Shown one piece after another: positions 25,879-39,982 of a stretch of DNA of 64,000 nucleotides (position 1 is its first letter; every line of letters starts with the position of its first letter). This DNA is from Paramecium pentaurelia (taxonomy: Eukaryota; Ciliophora; Oligohymenophorea; Peniculida; Parameciidae), in contig CAJJDO010000009.1 of the NCBI GenBank assembly GCA_905183005.1, positions 733,891-797,890 on the forward strand, in the 5' to 3' direction. The notes below the pieces were generated by a model, which ran no database searches, was not told the DNA's origin, and saw nothing but the letters and a program-made list of their open reading frames with translations. The position numbers were made by a program, and so were the translations under genes.

Positions 25879-26570
25879 ATGCAATATCAAAGAATTTTGG
25901 AAGCATTTGAACCTCGTTGGATTAAACTTTATGAACAGAATAAAAAGTTAAGAACAAAAAAATTAATTTTAGACTCTCCAGACATCAAAGACTTATTATC
26001 ATTTAAAGAAGTATTTCACTTATTAATTATTAGAACTTACCTTAATTGAAACAATAATAAACTAACTAAAAAAAGGAGGAAACAAAGAAAATTAGATTGA
26101 AATAATAATTACAAGAAGAATGTCCTATCTGTATGATGAACTTAGATGAACTATAAAATGTCTGTGAAATTGATGTCTGTAAACATTAGATATGTCTGAC
26201 CTGTATAAAAGAATGGGCAGAGAAATATAAGACTTAATGTCCTTATTGCAGAGCTAAATTCAAAAGAATATATCCATTAGAAAATGGTAAAAGAAAGAAG
26301 ACACCAATCAAATTAAATCTAAAATATCCAAAATGGTAACCAGAATAAGATTAATTTTATAATTCTTAAGAAGAACAAGAAGAAAATTAGTAGTGTTAAC
26401 TTTGTGGATGTTCACATTCTTAATATTTAATGTTAGTATGTGATAAATGTAATGATTAAATGTGTCATACATTTTGTGATCCTGGTTTTTTAGAGTTTTA
26501 CATACCTGAAAAGAAATGGTATTGTTTGGATTGCCGTAAATCTAAATTAATTTATCATAAGCCTAAATGA
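25879..26570 (+). CDS. RING plus PHD finger protein (putative E3 ligase)
   Basis: Exons 25879-26010 and 26034-26570 (intron 23 nt) encode 222 residues. Residues about 75-120 are a C3HC4 RING (ECPIC..., CKHQICLTC, then QCPYCRAKF). Residues about 160-215 are a PHD finger: CQLCGCS..., LVCDKCNDQMCHTFC and KWYCLDC, giving C4HC3. The RING recruits an E2 ubiquitin enzyme and the PHD usually reads histone H3 tails, so a chromatin-directed ubiquitin ligase in the PHRF1 style is the natural inference. Unlike PHRF1 it is tiny and has nothing else but a short helical N-terminus. It sits divergently, 50 bp from the transporter start, so the intergenic promoter is very short. Confidence 0.85.
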
Positions 26571-26657
26571 TACTTATTATTATTTATTCTATTGTTTAAA
26601 ATAAACAATTTAATTTAAAATATTAGTTCAAATATTTTCATAATATTAAATATTAGT

Positions 26658-28364
26658 TCATAATATTAAATATTTTTTCAATTAATCTACATTTATTGTT
26701 GCATTATTATTATTATTATTTGAATATTTCTTAATAGAACTCATTCTTTTTGGTTAGATATTTCTTTATGGAAAATACTTTATAACATTAAAATTATTGT
26801 TAAATTATTCTAATCTAAAAATAAATGAATTATCTATTTCAAAAATAGATGATCCTCTATGTTCTGATTTACTCATTACCTTTGATATTCTTAATTTTGG
26901 TAATATCTATTATTTTTATTTAATATCCTCATCCTACTTTATATTACATGGTTTCTGATTTTATTATTCTAACAATTTACATTATTAAGATTTCTTTTTT
27001 ACAATAGTATCCTTAACAATATCTTATTCACATTCACTTTCTGATTCACAACTATCATTTAAACATTCTATTATAGGCATTTAGATTAAATCTATATCAT
27101 CTTCATTGAATTATTCAATTGAATTATATATTTATTCAGCAATCTCTTAAAAATCCATATTATTAAATTTTCCTTTTTGTTATCCTTATTATGATCCAAA
27201 TAAACTGATTTCTATTGTCATTGAATATTAAATATTATATTCAAGCCAAAATGTTTATCTAGCAGTACATTTTCTATCAATTTATGCTGCAAAAGAACAA
27301 TCTTTTAAACTAAAATGTTTGGAATTTTAAAATTGTTTAACAAAATGTTTCATTTTTATATTATTATTTTAATTAGTTGAACATCCATAAATAAAATAAT
27401 TTTATTTAGTAGAATGACCATGCAAATCAATCATAAATTTTATTCTTGTTTAATATTTTGTTAATGATTATTTAATATAATAAATTTCTGGTTCCTCTTA
27501 TAAAGATGGATTAATCCACTTTCTATTTAAATCAATACCATTTTTATTACATCTACTATTTCCAAGAAAAACACCATCAGGATTTACCATTGGATAAATT
27601 ATGTATCTATATTTCTAAGAATTTATTATTTTTATCATTTCTTCTGCTATAAATGAACCACTAGTTTCACATGGATGTTATCTTGCTAAAATTACTACAT
27701 ATTTTTTAGCTTTTCCCTTCTTAATTCTAATTATTGGGTTATTTAAATTAGTATATCCAATTATTGTATAATCTCTCAATTATAAAACTCTACTTAATGG
27801 ATAAGGTTCAGCATATGCAAATGTAATGAATTCTTTATCAATGAAAGTATATTTAAATTCCAAAGTGTAAAATGATTTGCATCTTTAATATTAAGCTATA
27901 TTAATGTCTTCATTTGCATAATAAGGATGATTAACATTAGTTTTATAATAGTGAATATCGAAACATTTATTTTTTGAAGTGAATAAATTACAGGACGTTA
28001 ACAACTATTTACTTCTTCTATTATTTAATATTTTAAATTTTATAGTTACAACAGGTTTTAATGATTAAATCTAAAAATTAAACCATTATGTGCATCCATT
28101 AGTATTTGAATCACTATTTAATAATATATTTATGCCATCTTGATCGATTGTTATAAAAAATAAATTGGAAGAATCATAATGTGAATAAACCTAAATTTCA
28201 TCTCCAATCTATTCTAATTTTCCACTTTGCTAATTGATAGAAGGTTGAATCACTGTATTATCTAGACCTAATTTCTTTTAGAAAACTTTAAGATAGTTTA
28301 TCAATGAGTAATTATGAATTGTGATTAATTGTAATTTTTTATTCATACATAATTTATTATTCAT
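26658..28364 (-). CDS. cytosolic carboxypeptidase (M14B, AGBL/Nna1-like)
   Basis: A single exon of 568 residues from ATG 28364 to TGA 26658-26660. An N-terminal beta domain typical of CCPs precedes the peptidase. The zinc ligands are H230 and E233 in ARQHPCETSG and the later His in IDLHGHS. PMVNPDGVFLGNSRCNKNGI, DLNRKW and TIEISLFG complete the catalytic signature. CCPs remove glutamates from tubulin tails or other acidic C-termini in the cytoplasm, reversing tubulin glutamylation, which fits a cell covered in cilia. There is no signal peptide. The C-terminal about 150 residues are Asn/Gln/Lys-rich and probably disordered. The substrate (deglutamylation or another C-terminal trimming) is inferred from family only. 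Confidence 0.88.
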
Positions 28365-28532
28365 TCTAAATTTTTATAAATATTATAATGAGTTTGGTAT
28401 CAAAATATTATAAAATAAAAATAAGATTACATTTAACAAAAGTGTTTAAGTAATTATTACAAATGTTAACTATATATTTTATTTATTTATTAATAATTAA
28501 TATATATGTTTCATAATTTAAATAATTCTTTA

Positions 28533-29474
28533 TCATTAGATCAGTTATACAATTATATTAGACCATTTATCAACTAATTCATTATATTGATCTTCATTTC
28601 TTGGATTAAAATAATCAAAACAAAATAATTCTTTGTTACTTATTTCTGTTTTCTCTTTATGTTGCAAGAATTCAGCAAAATTACTTTCTGGTTCCTTCCT
28701 TTAATTTTACTTTTCAAACTCAAAAATCTCAAGAGTATAAGATCTCTTAACCTTTGCCATTCCATATGCATAATCCATTGAATTGCCTGAAGCAGTATAT
28801 CCTATTTATGTAGCAGCACCTCCTATTAAACAATCTAAACATTCATTTTTTGCTCCTCTCAGATTATTATGAGAAAAAACAACATCCTCTTTTTTAAATG
28901 CCCAAGGATGTAAGATAGCTAAAGTACCTGAATGCACAGTTATAAATGTTCTAGGTTTGAATGAAGAGAGTATATCTCTTACAGTTTATGTTTCAATCTC
29001 AGAGAAGGGTTCTGGACCAGAAGAATCTTAAACAAAATGATTTTCTCTAAATTTCCATTAAAATCCATAATTTCTATTTAAATCAACACCATTTAGATTC
29101 TCCCTAAGACAATAATGTCCTCTTTCTACATATCTTCTTGAAGTTGGATTCATATTGATAATAATTTTCAATTTGAAATTTAAGGGATTATGACATATTT
29201 ATTTGAGAAAGTGCAATCCAGTTTCAACACTAATCAATTCTCTTGCATGTTCACCAAAAATAATAAAAGCCTTATTTTTATTTTCATAATCCAATTTTGG
29301 TTTTAATGTAATAGAATTGATTATGCCATATTTCTTTTAAGTAGCCTTCATTTAACAATTTTTGAGTATATTCTTAACTTCAAATTCAATTTCATCAGTG
29401 GTATGATAGAAACTAGGTAGTTAAGTACCAGCAAATGCAAGTTTTATTATTATTAAAATTACAATAATTTTCAT
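28533..29474 (-). CDS. secreted M14 zinc carboxypeptidase
   Basis: A single exon from ATG 29474 to TGA 28533-28535 encodes 313 residues. It begins with a signal peptide (MKIIVILIIIKLAFAG). The catalytic marks are H76 and E79 in FGEHARELIS, then NMNPTSRRYVERG, NGVDLNRNYGFQW and the third zinc ligand in TVHSG, with the general-base Glu in YTLEIFEFE. It should trim C-terminal residues from peptides in the secretory pathway, food vacuole or outside the cell. It lies tandem with, and 168 bp upstream of, the CCP gene on the same strand, but the two are only distantly related M14 members. Confidence 0.86.
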
Positions 29475-29791
29475 TTTATTTTTTAAATGAATCCGTTTCT
29501 AAAAACTTTAAATATTCATTAATAAATATTACAATCTATGTATAAATTTAGTTATTAAAATAAATAATCATAGTAATTTATAAGAAAAGAGAATACTTAT
29601 TATATATATATATATAATTAATCATAATTATTAATACTAAAGAATAAAATAATATAAGAAATCAATTAAACAACAATTTTGAAATTTAAAATGTACATGT
29701 TAATAGTTTTTTTGTTTTGAATATTTATAATTAATAATGATTTAAAGAATATTAGAGTATTGATAGTATATTTTAATTTGAAATAAAAATA
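29475..29791. promoter_or_regulatory. divergent promoter region (M14 peptidase / Cys-rich protein)
   Basis: 317 bp of AT-rich DNA with a (TA)n run near 29600. No gene or defensible motif is visible. Confidence 0.4.
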
Positions 29792-32700
29792 ATGAAAGTA
29801 TTAATAATAGTGATATTGATAATTGTTGTTTGTAGTATTGATGTATGTGTACAATAAACAACATATAATGGATGTATAAATTTATCAGATTAATAATGTG
29901 AATGGAAAGGATAATATTGTTAAAAATCAAATAATTATTTAATGGGATGCAATCCTAATTTGAGTTAGAAACTTTGTATAAAGTAATTTGGTAATATGGA
30001 TGGAACAACATCTGAATGTATATTCGATACATTTTGCCATACTATTTATGATAAATATACAACAAGATGCAGCAACAAATTATCAAAATCAGGTTGTTTA
30101 TCAATTACAAATCCTGATGAACTTTGTAAATGGGAGAATGGTTAATGTTAGAATTTGAGTATTGAAGAAACTAAAAATATTAATTAGGTATTTTAGGATT
30201 TGGAATTGAGTGCTTCAGTATGCAGTCGTATTTCAGGATATTTAATTATTCATAGTACTCTCTTATGGGATTTATTATCATATAAATCTGATCTCTTTAC
30301 AGAAGCTTAGAACTTAGTTAAAGTAGAAGCAGGAATAACAGTAGACACTACTAAAATATATGAAGATTAAAAGTTGGGAGATAATTATATAGACAATAAT
30401 GGTGATTATAAATGGTATACAACACCAACTTAATTGAGCATAACAAATCGTATAAATTATTTATAATATTAGTTAAAATAAATGATTATTCAAGATATGG
30501 ATGTATAGCATAAGAGATATTAAATGAGAGTAGATTCCTTACTCTTTTTAGTCTTAGTGGTATAATAAGAGGTGTCAATCACATTTATTGTAATTATTTA
30601 AGCAAACATCCTACTAATCCAGTAAAGACAGTGTTTACTAATTATGAATGTTAATAAATAACAGATATTCAATTATAAGATTAATAATATATTGATTAGA
30701 ATTAAATAGTATGTTAAAGTATGAGTGGAATGGTATGTTAAAGGTATTTAAATGTGAATTAGAAATGTCAAATAAATTATTATAAAGAATATGAATGTTA
30801 CAATATAAAAACTATTTAAGTTCAATAATAATGTAATTCATTAATAAGTTTGGCAACACATTTTGATTGTTCTTAGGTTAAAGGTAGTGCTTGTTATTTA
30901 GATTATTCAAATTAAAAGGCAGAATGTAGTTAAATTTGTGTTTAATATAAAACAAAAATAAATTGTGAAAATGATACTCGTTGTGTATGGTTGGGTAGTA
31001 ATCTATTTAATTTAATTGATTCATCAAATTCTATATTTATAGTTTGTGCTCCTATAAATAAATGTGATTAATTAGGTTTAAATTAAGATTTATGTGAATT
31101 AATGGCAACACCTTGTTATTGGGATATAAATTTGGGTAGATGTAAAACAATCAAAAATATTGAATAAATGAAATGTTAAAATTGTAATACAATATTTTGT
31201 TGTACTTCAATTATAATGTTTGATTAATTTTGTATATGGCATTAAAATAATTGTTTGAATGTTAAAGATCAAAAATTATATTCTCATTATTTATCATTTC
31301 CAGAAACTACACTTATGAATTATAATTTGTGTGTATCATAATCAGGAAAATATTATTATTATAATATAGAATAATAGAAATGTGAAAGTTCATAAGTTAA
31401 TTTATATTCACCATGTGTTGATTTTGAAGATTAGAATTATGATGTAGATGATTATGTATGCAATAATGGAGTTAATGATAGAATTAATAAAGAATATTGT
31501 TTAAATCTAATTAATTCTAATACTAGATGGGATTATTTTAAATAAAAATGTTTACATGTAACAAATACACATAAATCTTGTAATCTTATGAAATTAGTTA
31601 ATCCAAATTTATGTAAAGAAGCTATTGTTTTAGATAACAAATTATGTCTCTATGATTCTTAAAGTTCTACTTGTTATTATAAGGATGCTTCTGTTTTACA
31701 TTGTGATACAAAAGGTATCAATTAAGTATAATGTTTGAGTATAACAAATGAATATTGTGCATGGATGGATAATTAATGTATATATCTCCAACCTTCAAAA
31801 ATTAATTACTATAATTGTTATGAATTATAAAAAGTTAGTCCAAGTGTTTGTAGATTGTCTATTTATTAATCTATTTAATGTAAATATGATGAAGATTCTA
31901 AAAGTTGCATTATTTCATATATTAATATATCTAATTGTGATTAATATGCTAATAGTTATGCATGTAGAATGTCATCATCTCTATGTTATTATAACAATGT
32001 AATAAAATAATGTTAAGATTCAACTCCATTCTTAAATTAATTTAATTGTAATACTGAATTCATAAGTTAATCTACTTGTATGGGAATTACAAAGCCTGGA
32101 TAATATTGTTTTTGGGGATCAATAAATAGTGATTAAACTATCAAATGTAGAAATCATGAAAAAGGTTTTTACTCTAATTGTAATACATTTGATGGTTATT
32201 CAAATGCTAATATTTGTGTTAATTTAACAACTAATATAGCACTCAATCTATCTGATTAATAATATTGTGAAGTAGTTGATAATGTATGCACATCTTTAGT
32301 AACTGAAATTAATGATATTGATTGTGGTTATACAAGATAAATGAATGTCTATCGTTGTATGGGATACACTACTGAATAATGTTATTTTTAGAATTAAAAA
32401 TGTACAATTTTAAATGGACCTCAAGAATATTAAGATATAATATTAAATTAACTTTTATGTTAAAATAGTAATATGTAGATATGTACTAAAATTACAACAC
32501 CTGGTTAAGTATGTTATAAATAAAATACTCATAAATGTATTTCAATGTATTTATCATTTGGAGATAATTGTGAAAATTTGAGTTTATTAGATATGACAAT
32601 TTATAATCCTTAATTATGTACACATAGTACAGATGCATGTTATTATGATAAGATAACTAATAAATGTAAAATACCTGAATTAAATGATATATTTGATTGT

Positions 32701-35700
32701 GATTAAATTGGAGCATCATAAATATTATGTTTATTACAAACTAGAGGATCTTGTGTATTTGTTAACAATAAATGTTCAAAATTAATTGATTATACTATTT
32801 CTTGTGATTATAGAAATAGAATGGGTTGTACATATGGAGAATTGAATTGTGTTTGGGATTAAAATAATAAATAGTGTAAATTATCAACTGAATTATGTCC
32901 ATAATCTTATGAAGATATAAAATCTTGGAGAATTTGTGGAATAAGTAGTGGTATTTGTTTTGCAGGTCGTAATGGTTGTTCAAGTGAATAAGTAACAGTA
33001 CCTTGTTGGTTATCATTGAGATATGATTTATGTATATCTTAACCTGGTTATTGTTAATGGATTGATGATAGATGTACAGATAAAGAGTATGATTGTGAGG
33101 ATTCAAAGACAATTTAAGAATGTACTTCACATAAAACTAAAACTTGTGTTTATGATAAGGGATAATGTTTTGAAATAATAAATTTCTAAAATTATGATTG
33201 CAATGATTTTCAATATACTACATTAAATTTTTGTTGGCATTATTATCCTTTATGTGTTTATAAAGATAATACTTGTTAAATGATTAATTATAATGCAAAA
33301 AGTGATATGATAGATGAAGATTTTGCTTAGTATTAATGTTCTAGTTTAACATAAACTTAATATGGATGTGCATTATAAAGAGCAATGCCATGTCAATTCT
33401 AAGATCAAATTTGGTTTCAATATTGTTCATCAATTTATACTTGGTAATTGAATACTTGTGATTATTTTGATTAAACAGAAGTTAGATCTTTTTTAGCATG
33501 TGAAAGTATAGAGAATTGTGGATTTAAGATGACATTAAAAGGTGAAATATTTTGTCACACAATTCCTTTATAATGTGAAACATTGACTCCATTTTGTGTT
33601 AATGATATTCCTGGTATTAATTGTTATTTAGATAATGATGTTTGTTTAACTTATACAGGTGAATTAACATGTTCAGCAGTAGCTTCTTATTAAGTTAATC
33701 GTTAATTATGTATTTCAATTATGTAAAATGAATTAAATACTGAAGAATGTTATTATTAAGAATCTACAAATAAATGTAAGAAAAGAAACACAATAGAAAT
33801 TAGTGATTGTACTTAATATACTGAATTATATTAATGTACATTTGTAGAGGAGAGTTGTTTAATTGTATTAGATTTAGATGGAGTATTTTAATAATGTAAT
33901 ATATCACAAAATAATACTTATGATATTAATTTAAATTATTATGGTTGTATTTAATTAACAGGTAATTTATATTATTTTGATTTAAATTTATAAACTTGTT
34001 TGATCTATGATGAATCTAAATATAATAGTATTTATATCTGTAATTAATTAAATTAACAATCATGTATTTAAATTTTAAATGATTTAAAATGTGTATGGGT
34101 TAATGAAAAATGTGAAGAATATATTAGATCTTATGAGTAGATAGATTGTTAATTCAAAAATAGATAAACATGTATAAATTCAATATAATCACCTTGTATT
34201 TGGATTGGAGATAATTATGAATGTGATATTAGTGATAATATTGGTAATTAATGTAATGATGGAACCTATTCAAATTGTTAATATAGTGAAAATTATTGTA
34301 AATCTATATCTTAATTATGGAATGGAGTAACATGTTATGATTATTCATCCAATTTACCTTACTCATTTATAAGATGTAATAGATTAGGATTATCAAGAAG
34401 TCTCTGTCTAGAAAACACAGCAGAATTAACATGTTTTTGGGATGGTTAAAATTGTTTAGAAGCTAATTTAAAAACTATTAATTGTACAGATGATGTTTCA
34501 TTTTAAACATGTGAATAAATATTAACATATAATTAAATTTGTAAATGGGATAATGGATAATGTATAAATAAAGTAAACTCTTAAAATTGTAATGATTATA
34601 TTACATGGACTTATTGTAAATAAGCTATTATACCTTGTTCATATAATTTAGGAACAAATACATGTGATTAATTAATTGAAGTTGATTAATCTTGTTCAGA
34701 TACATTGAGTTATTCAGCATGTTAAAAAGTAATTAATTAATTCTGTTCTTGGATTAATAATACATGTCAAAAATGGTATAGAAGTAAATATTCTTGTGAA
34801 AACTTGGCAAATTAATGGGGTTGTTTAAATACATCTATGTTTTGTACATGGAATGGTAAATGTGAAAATATAGGAAAAGATTTTTAACTTGTTTCATGTT
34901 AAGATATACCATCTGGAGTAATAATTATTATATATAATTTAGTTTAATAAAGTATCTTGTTCTAAATATTCAATGGAACCTTGTAAATATGATGATGTAA
35001 CTTAAAAATGTAATATTAAATTAACCAGTGAATATACTAATTCTATGTAAACTGATTAAAGTAATTTTATTTAAATAAGATTAATTTATGAATGTACCTA
35101 ATTTTAACAAAAAGATGATTGTATTGGTAGTCGTATAGGATATTGTTAATGGTAAAATAATATTTGTATTAATTGTTCAACTAGTAATATTTGTAATAAT
35201 AGTACTTGTTTTAATAATAGTATTAAATAATGTTTATCAATTTCTAATGTATAATGTGCATGGAGAAATGATTAATGTGTAGATTGGTAAACAGATGAAA
35301 ATGTTACTTAAACATAATTATCATTAGTAACTGAAATTTGTTGTACAACTTTAAATATGGCTATCAAATATGATCAAAATCTATCATCTTGTATACCATT
35401 AGATCTTAAATTAGATAATTGCAATTCTAAAGGATTATCAAAATATGTATTAAATAATAATCATTTTATTAGGCTTGTTTAAAATTAATAAATGCTCCTT
35501 GTATCTACTATAATAATCAATGTTCTTTATATTAATTATTAATCAAACCTAATTGTTCTGATTATAAAGATGTAACCTAATCTGTTTGTCAAATGATACA
35601 ACATTTAAGTTGTAAGTATGATTCCATAACCAATACTTGCAAAGATATTAATACTAATTCAGACACATGTAATACTCTTGGATTATCACTTAATGGTTGT

Positions 35701-37221
35701 ACAAATATTAAAACAGAAGCATGTTATTGGAATATTAATACAAAAAGTTGTTAAAATTTTATAATTAAGAAAGGAATTAATTAATGTGATAATTAAACAT
35801 AATTAAATAGTTTAAGTTGTTCATAATTAAATTATCATAATAATGTTTGTTCATATAATGTAGAAAATAGAACATGTTAAGAAAAATTTAATAAATATTT
35901 TAATTGTACTTATCCTGGACTAAATAAAATGGCATGTGTTTCTTTGATTTTAGAACCATGTTAATATGTAGATAATAAATGTCAAAAAATAATGAGTCTT
36001 AAGAAAAGTTGTTTAGAATTATCAAATGTTAACGAAATTGCTTGTAAAATGAATACTTTAGATAGTTGTGCATATGATCCAATATCTAATAATTGTTATT
36101 TTACATTATAATAATTACCTTGTAATTATCATGGTTTAAATTATAATAATTGTGTTCATTAAACAAATTGTAAATGGTCATATGATATCACTTAATGCAT
36201 TTGTTCTATTCAATAACCTAAAACATAATGTTAATTGACTGAAATCAATTGTAAATCTAATACAAATTGTATTTATGATTATGATATTGATAATTGTAGA
36301 CTAAAAAATTGCAATGATTTAAATGAATGTATTGGATCTATTAATGGTAAAGTATGTTATAAGGATGCATAATAATAATGTTTAAATGCTTCATAATGTG
36401 AAGATATCATTAATTTAAATAATCTATCAAATTGTACTGATTTTGTATTTAATTCATCTAATTGTATTTAAATTCTAAATCATTGTATAAGTGCATCAAA
36501 TCTTAAAGAATTATGTCCTAATAGTGATTGTTCAAATACTGCTTGTAAATATGATAATTTTTAATGTCGCCCTTTAACATGTGTAGATAGAAATGAAGAA
36601 GATTGTTATAATTACTCTAATTGCATATATTTGGATAATTAATGTTAAGAAATCTCAACTTGTTCAACAATAACTGATTCCACTATTTGTATCTAAACTA
36701 CTATAAATAAATTCAAATGTTCTTGGGAAATGTATGGAGTCTATGAAAATACTTATCATTGTACAAATACATATTGTCATTTATATAATGCATCACCAAC
36801 TTTATGTAATGGAAATGAAATTAATGATTATTCTTGTATTATGGATTAATTTTTATAATGCAAAACTTGTGAATCAATTACAGATGAATGTACATGTCTA
36901 AATAGTAATGGATCATGCTTTTATTCAAATGGAAAATGTAATTCTATATTATGTTAATCATTTTTAACAGAAACAACATGTACTAATAGTAATAAATGTT
37001 ATTGGAGTTTTTAAGATAAGGTTTGTAGAAAATTTTGTAAATAACTAATTTTGTAATAAGATTGTGAAGCATTAGATTATGAATGTCATTGGAATTTATA
37101 TCAATATAAATGTGAATAGGGTATAGCTGTAGTACCTGATTTGAGTGTCAAAATTAATGTCCAAGATATTCATGGAGAACTTATTTCTTATCTTATTTTG
37201 ATATTGATATTAATAATATGA
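29792..37221 (+). CDS. giant Cys-rich surface-antigen-like protein with GPI-type tail
   Basis: Exons joined across introns 30449-30471, 34918-34942 and 35457... (35447-35472) give 2,451 residues. A signal peptide (MKVLIIVILIIVVCS) starts the chain. Almost all the rest is Cys-rich repeat with spacings such as C-x5-8-C-x-W and C-x4-5-C, many aromatic residues next to Cys and abundant N, Q, T, S. The Cys periodicity recalls Paramecium surface antigens (PSA repeats), the GPI-anchored coat proteins behind serotype switching. The last residues (ELISYLILILILII) are a short hydrophobic tail without a basic end, as expected for GPI attachment. I do not see the long identical central repeats of variable i-antigens, so it may be an antigen-related or other coat protein. 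Its mono-allelic expression status cannot be told from sequence. Confidence 0.72.
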
Positions 37222-37430
37222 TAAACATCTATTTATGGAATTTTATAAAATAAATAAATTATATTATATTTTAAACACCTTTTTATATCTTTTTTTCTTT
37301 ATATTTAATAACTTTATTTAAATTATTATAAATAGTGGAATAAAATGATATATTATTTTTAAATAATATTTAGATTCTTAAAAAAAGGAATCATGATTAT
37401 ATAATTCTATATTTATGATATATAATTATC

Positions 37431-39474
37431 TCAATTTAATATTATAGGTTTCACTTCTTCAATTCCATATTTAGCTCTACATACAGGACAAGCTCTATTT
37501 CGATTTTTTTAATTATCATCAATACAAGGTTTACAGAACATATGTAAACATTTCATTAAAATAACTTATTTTACTCTTTTTTTACATTATTAACAATCTA
37601 CCATCATTTTTAATGATGTCAATAGTTCATTATCAGTATCTTTAGATTCTCTATAAAATAAAATAAAATTATTACAATTTCATTTATAATTTTAAATATT
37701 TTAATTTACTCTTTGATTTTTCTGCTTTTTTTATAAATTTAAGATTAATAGATTCACTTAATTTCTCTCTTTCTTATATAATTTTATTTTCTTCAAAAAT
37801 TTTACCTACATCCCATTCTTTTTATAACAATTTTTATTAACTTTCACCATCAGATTTTTATAACATTCTTATAGTTTCTTTATAACTTATTCTTTCATTT
37901 TCAAATAAATTTATTAATTTTTTTTATTAATCATTTTACTATTATAATTATTTAATAGTATCATCTGCAGTTTATATTTTTTATAAAAATTACTATTATA
38001 TTAAATTATTTATTATACTTATCTTTCTGTTTCAAATTTTATTCGTTCATCCACTTTCTCTTACATAGCTCTGCTTAAATTCTTTTATGTTTCATTTACA
38101 AGTTTATTTAAATTCTTATTAGTTTCATTTATTGAATTAAAAGAATTTGAATTATAATCTAATTCATCAATTAATTATTAAATTTACTATAATATTATTA
38201 TAATATTTATTTACCTTCTTAATATTATTACAATCATTATTTTTTGCTTCTAATTATTATTCCAATCCTTTAACTTTTTCATCTCTCATCTTTACATATC
38301 CAACAAATTCTCTAAATCTTTAAATAAATTCATTAGATTTTGTATTAGCATATTCTTATTCAATTTCATATAATAATTATTTGTGTTTCTCATATCTTAA
38401 AGTTACTTATTCTATTTTCTCATCTTTTGATAATATTTTATGAACACTTATTTATTATTTCAAATCATTATTTTAATTCAATAATGTTTATTTCTAATTT
38501 ATTACTTCTACCAATTAATTATGTGCTTCTTTATTACGTTCTCTACATTATTATAATTCTATCTTTAAATCCTCAATCATTTTTGATGAATGTTCTACTT
38601 ATGATTTCAATTCTTCTATTAAAGTATTCTATATCTAATCATCATTCTATTTTATTTCTATTTTTATAATATCTTGTTAAGAAAACAAATCTTTTATTTT
38701 CTATTCACATTCTAATTAACATTATTAAATCTATTGTTGATTTCTCTCTAATAATTCTTTATTAACCAATTAAACCTACATTTAAAATACAAATTTACTT
38801 ATATCAATTATTCCTCTATATTGAATAGAGTTGTTGTCAAATAGTTATTCTATTATACTAATTCTGCAAATAATTGAGTTTAAAAGAATTGTTCTTCAGG
38901 CAACTTCTATTACAATTTCAATTCTTCTATTTAATGAATTAATTAGGCCTTCTCTTCTGAAGACTCTTAAATCAATTTCTTAATATAATCTCTAATTATT
39001 TAATTCATTTTTACTTTTGATTAGATTAAATTTATTAATTATTTTCTTCTGGCTATTGAATCTCTTATTATTATTATTACAATATTTATTGATGACCATT
39101 TACAAGTAAATATTTTATAGAATCAATCTGATTTGCACCACAAAGACATTCAAATCTCTCATCTTAGATATCTTCTTAGGCTACTTTTTTTTGAATTGCC
39201 TCCTCATTATAAGCCATAATGATTCGTATTCTTCGAGAAAGTTAATTACTCAATTTTTTGTAATATATTAATTCTTCTGATTAAATTAGCTCTCTCTCTG
39301 TCTATTCTGGCAACTAGAAACTAGATATATTGGGTTGTTGTATACAGATTTCATATTTTATATATCCTTCTTTAATTAATCAATTTTAGCAGCCAACATA
39401 GTATTTTAAGTTTTCAAAATGTGTTCCCCTAACTCTGTTACTCTCTATGTATCATTCTTCTTCTTAATTTTCAT
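37431..39474 (-). CDS. BRE1: BRE1-type E3 ubiquitin ligase (coiled coil plus C-terminal RING)
   Basis: Seven exons with introns 39314-39345 (32 nt), 38992-39014, 38776-38798, 38187-38214, 37993-38018 and 37651-37675 encode 628 residues. Most of the protein is long coiled coil rich in E, K, Q and L. The C-terminus is a RING, DCQQCKKRVKQVILMKCLHMFC, then KPCIDDNQKNRNRACPVCR and AKYGIEEVKP. Placement at the extreme end after coiled coil and the CxxC-x-LxKCxHxFC spacing are those of Bre1/RNF20-RNF40. These ligases mono-ubiquitinate histone H2B during transcription with Rad6. An odd CLCGANQID segment lies in exon 2. Another coiled-coil RING ligase cannot be excluded. The exon sum is a multiple of three and every splice keeps the frame. 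Confidence 0.8.
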
Positions 39475-39721
39475 ATTTAAAATTTTTAATATTATTTATA
39501 TATAATTTTCATATATTGGTTATAATCCAAATGTTTTGGAGGAAAATTTGTGTTTCATAAATATTACTTTTTACTTATCAAATCAATTATTAATCACTTT
39601 AATTTAATAAAAAGTAACATCTCCATTCTTTAATATTATAATACTCAAAAACATTGTCTATTATAGTTGAAGGAGGCTATTATATATTTAATATTTAAAT
39701 TAAATAAACTACTAAAAATAA

Positions 39722-39982
39722 ATGAATGCATTTGGTATTAAAAACAATAGATTTCAATAGAAGGCATTAAATAAAAAGCAATAGTCAAAAGAAAAGTTAA
39801 ATACTCATGAAAATCAATAACAACAAAAATTTCCATAACAAATTTAAAATGAATCTGATAGAAGGTAAAATAGAAAAGAATCAATTACAGTCGTTAGTCC
39901 AACAACCCCAATATCAGAATTTCATGTACCTATTTTCTAACCAGCAAAATTTATTTATGATATTACAAATAAAAAATAATGA
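39722..39982 (+). CDS. small basic Gln-rich hypothetical protein (86 aa)
   Basis: ATG 39722 to TGA 39980-39982 encodes 86 residues, rich in K, Q, N and S, with the less repetitive C-terminal part SITVVSPT...PISEFHVPIFQPAKF. GC content is locally higher than in its flanks, which favours real coding. No family is recognised. It sits divergently, about 250 bp from BRE1. Confidence 0.45.

Noticed and set aside
30480..30560. Frameshift mutation in the Cys-rich gene
   Set aside because: A 23-nt intron at 30449-30471 restores the frame and yields a sensible Cys-rich continuation, so no mutation is needed.
32795..33130. Minus-strand 111-residue frame inside the Cys-rich gene
   Set aside because: Histidine/tyrosine-rich shadow of Cys/Tyr/Asn codons; no start context or intron structure and the plus-strand gene is continuous.
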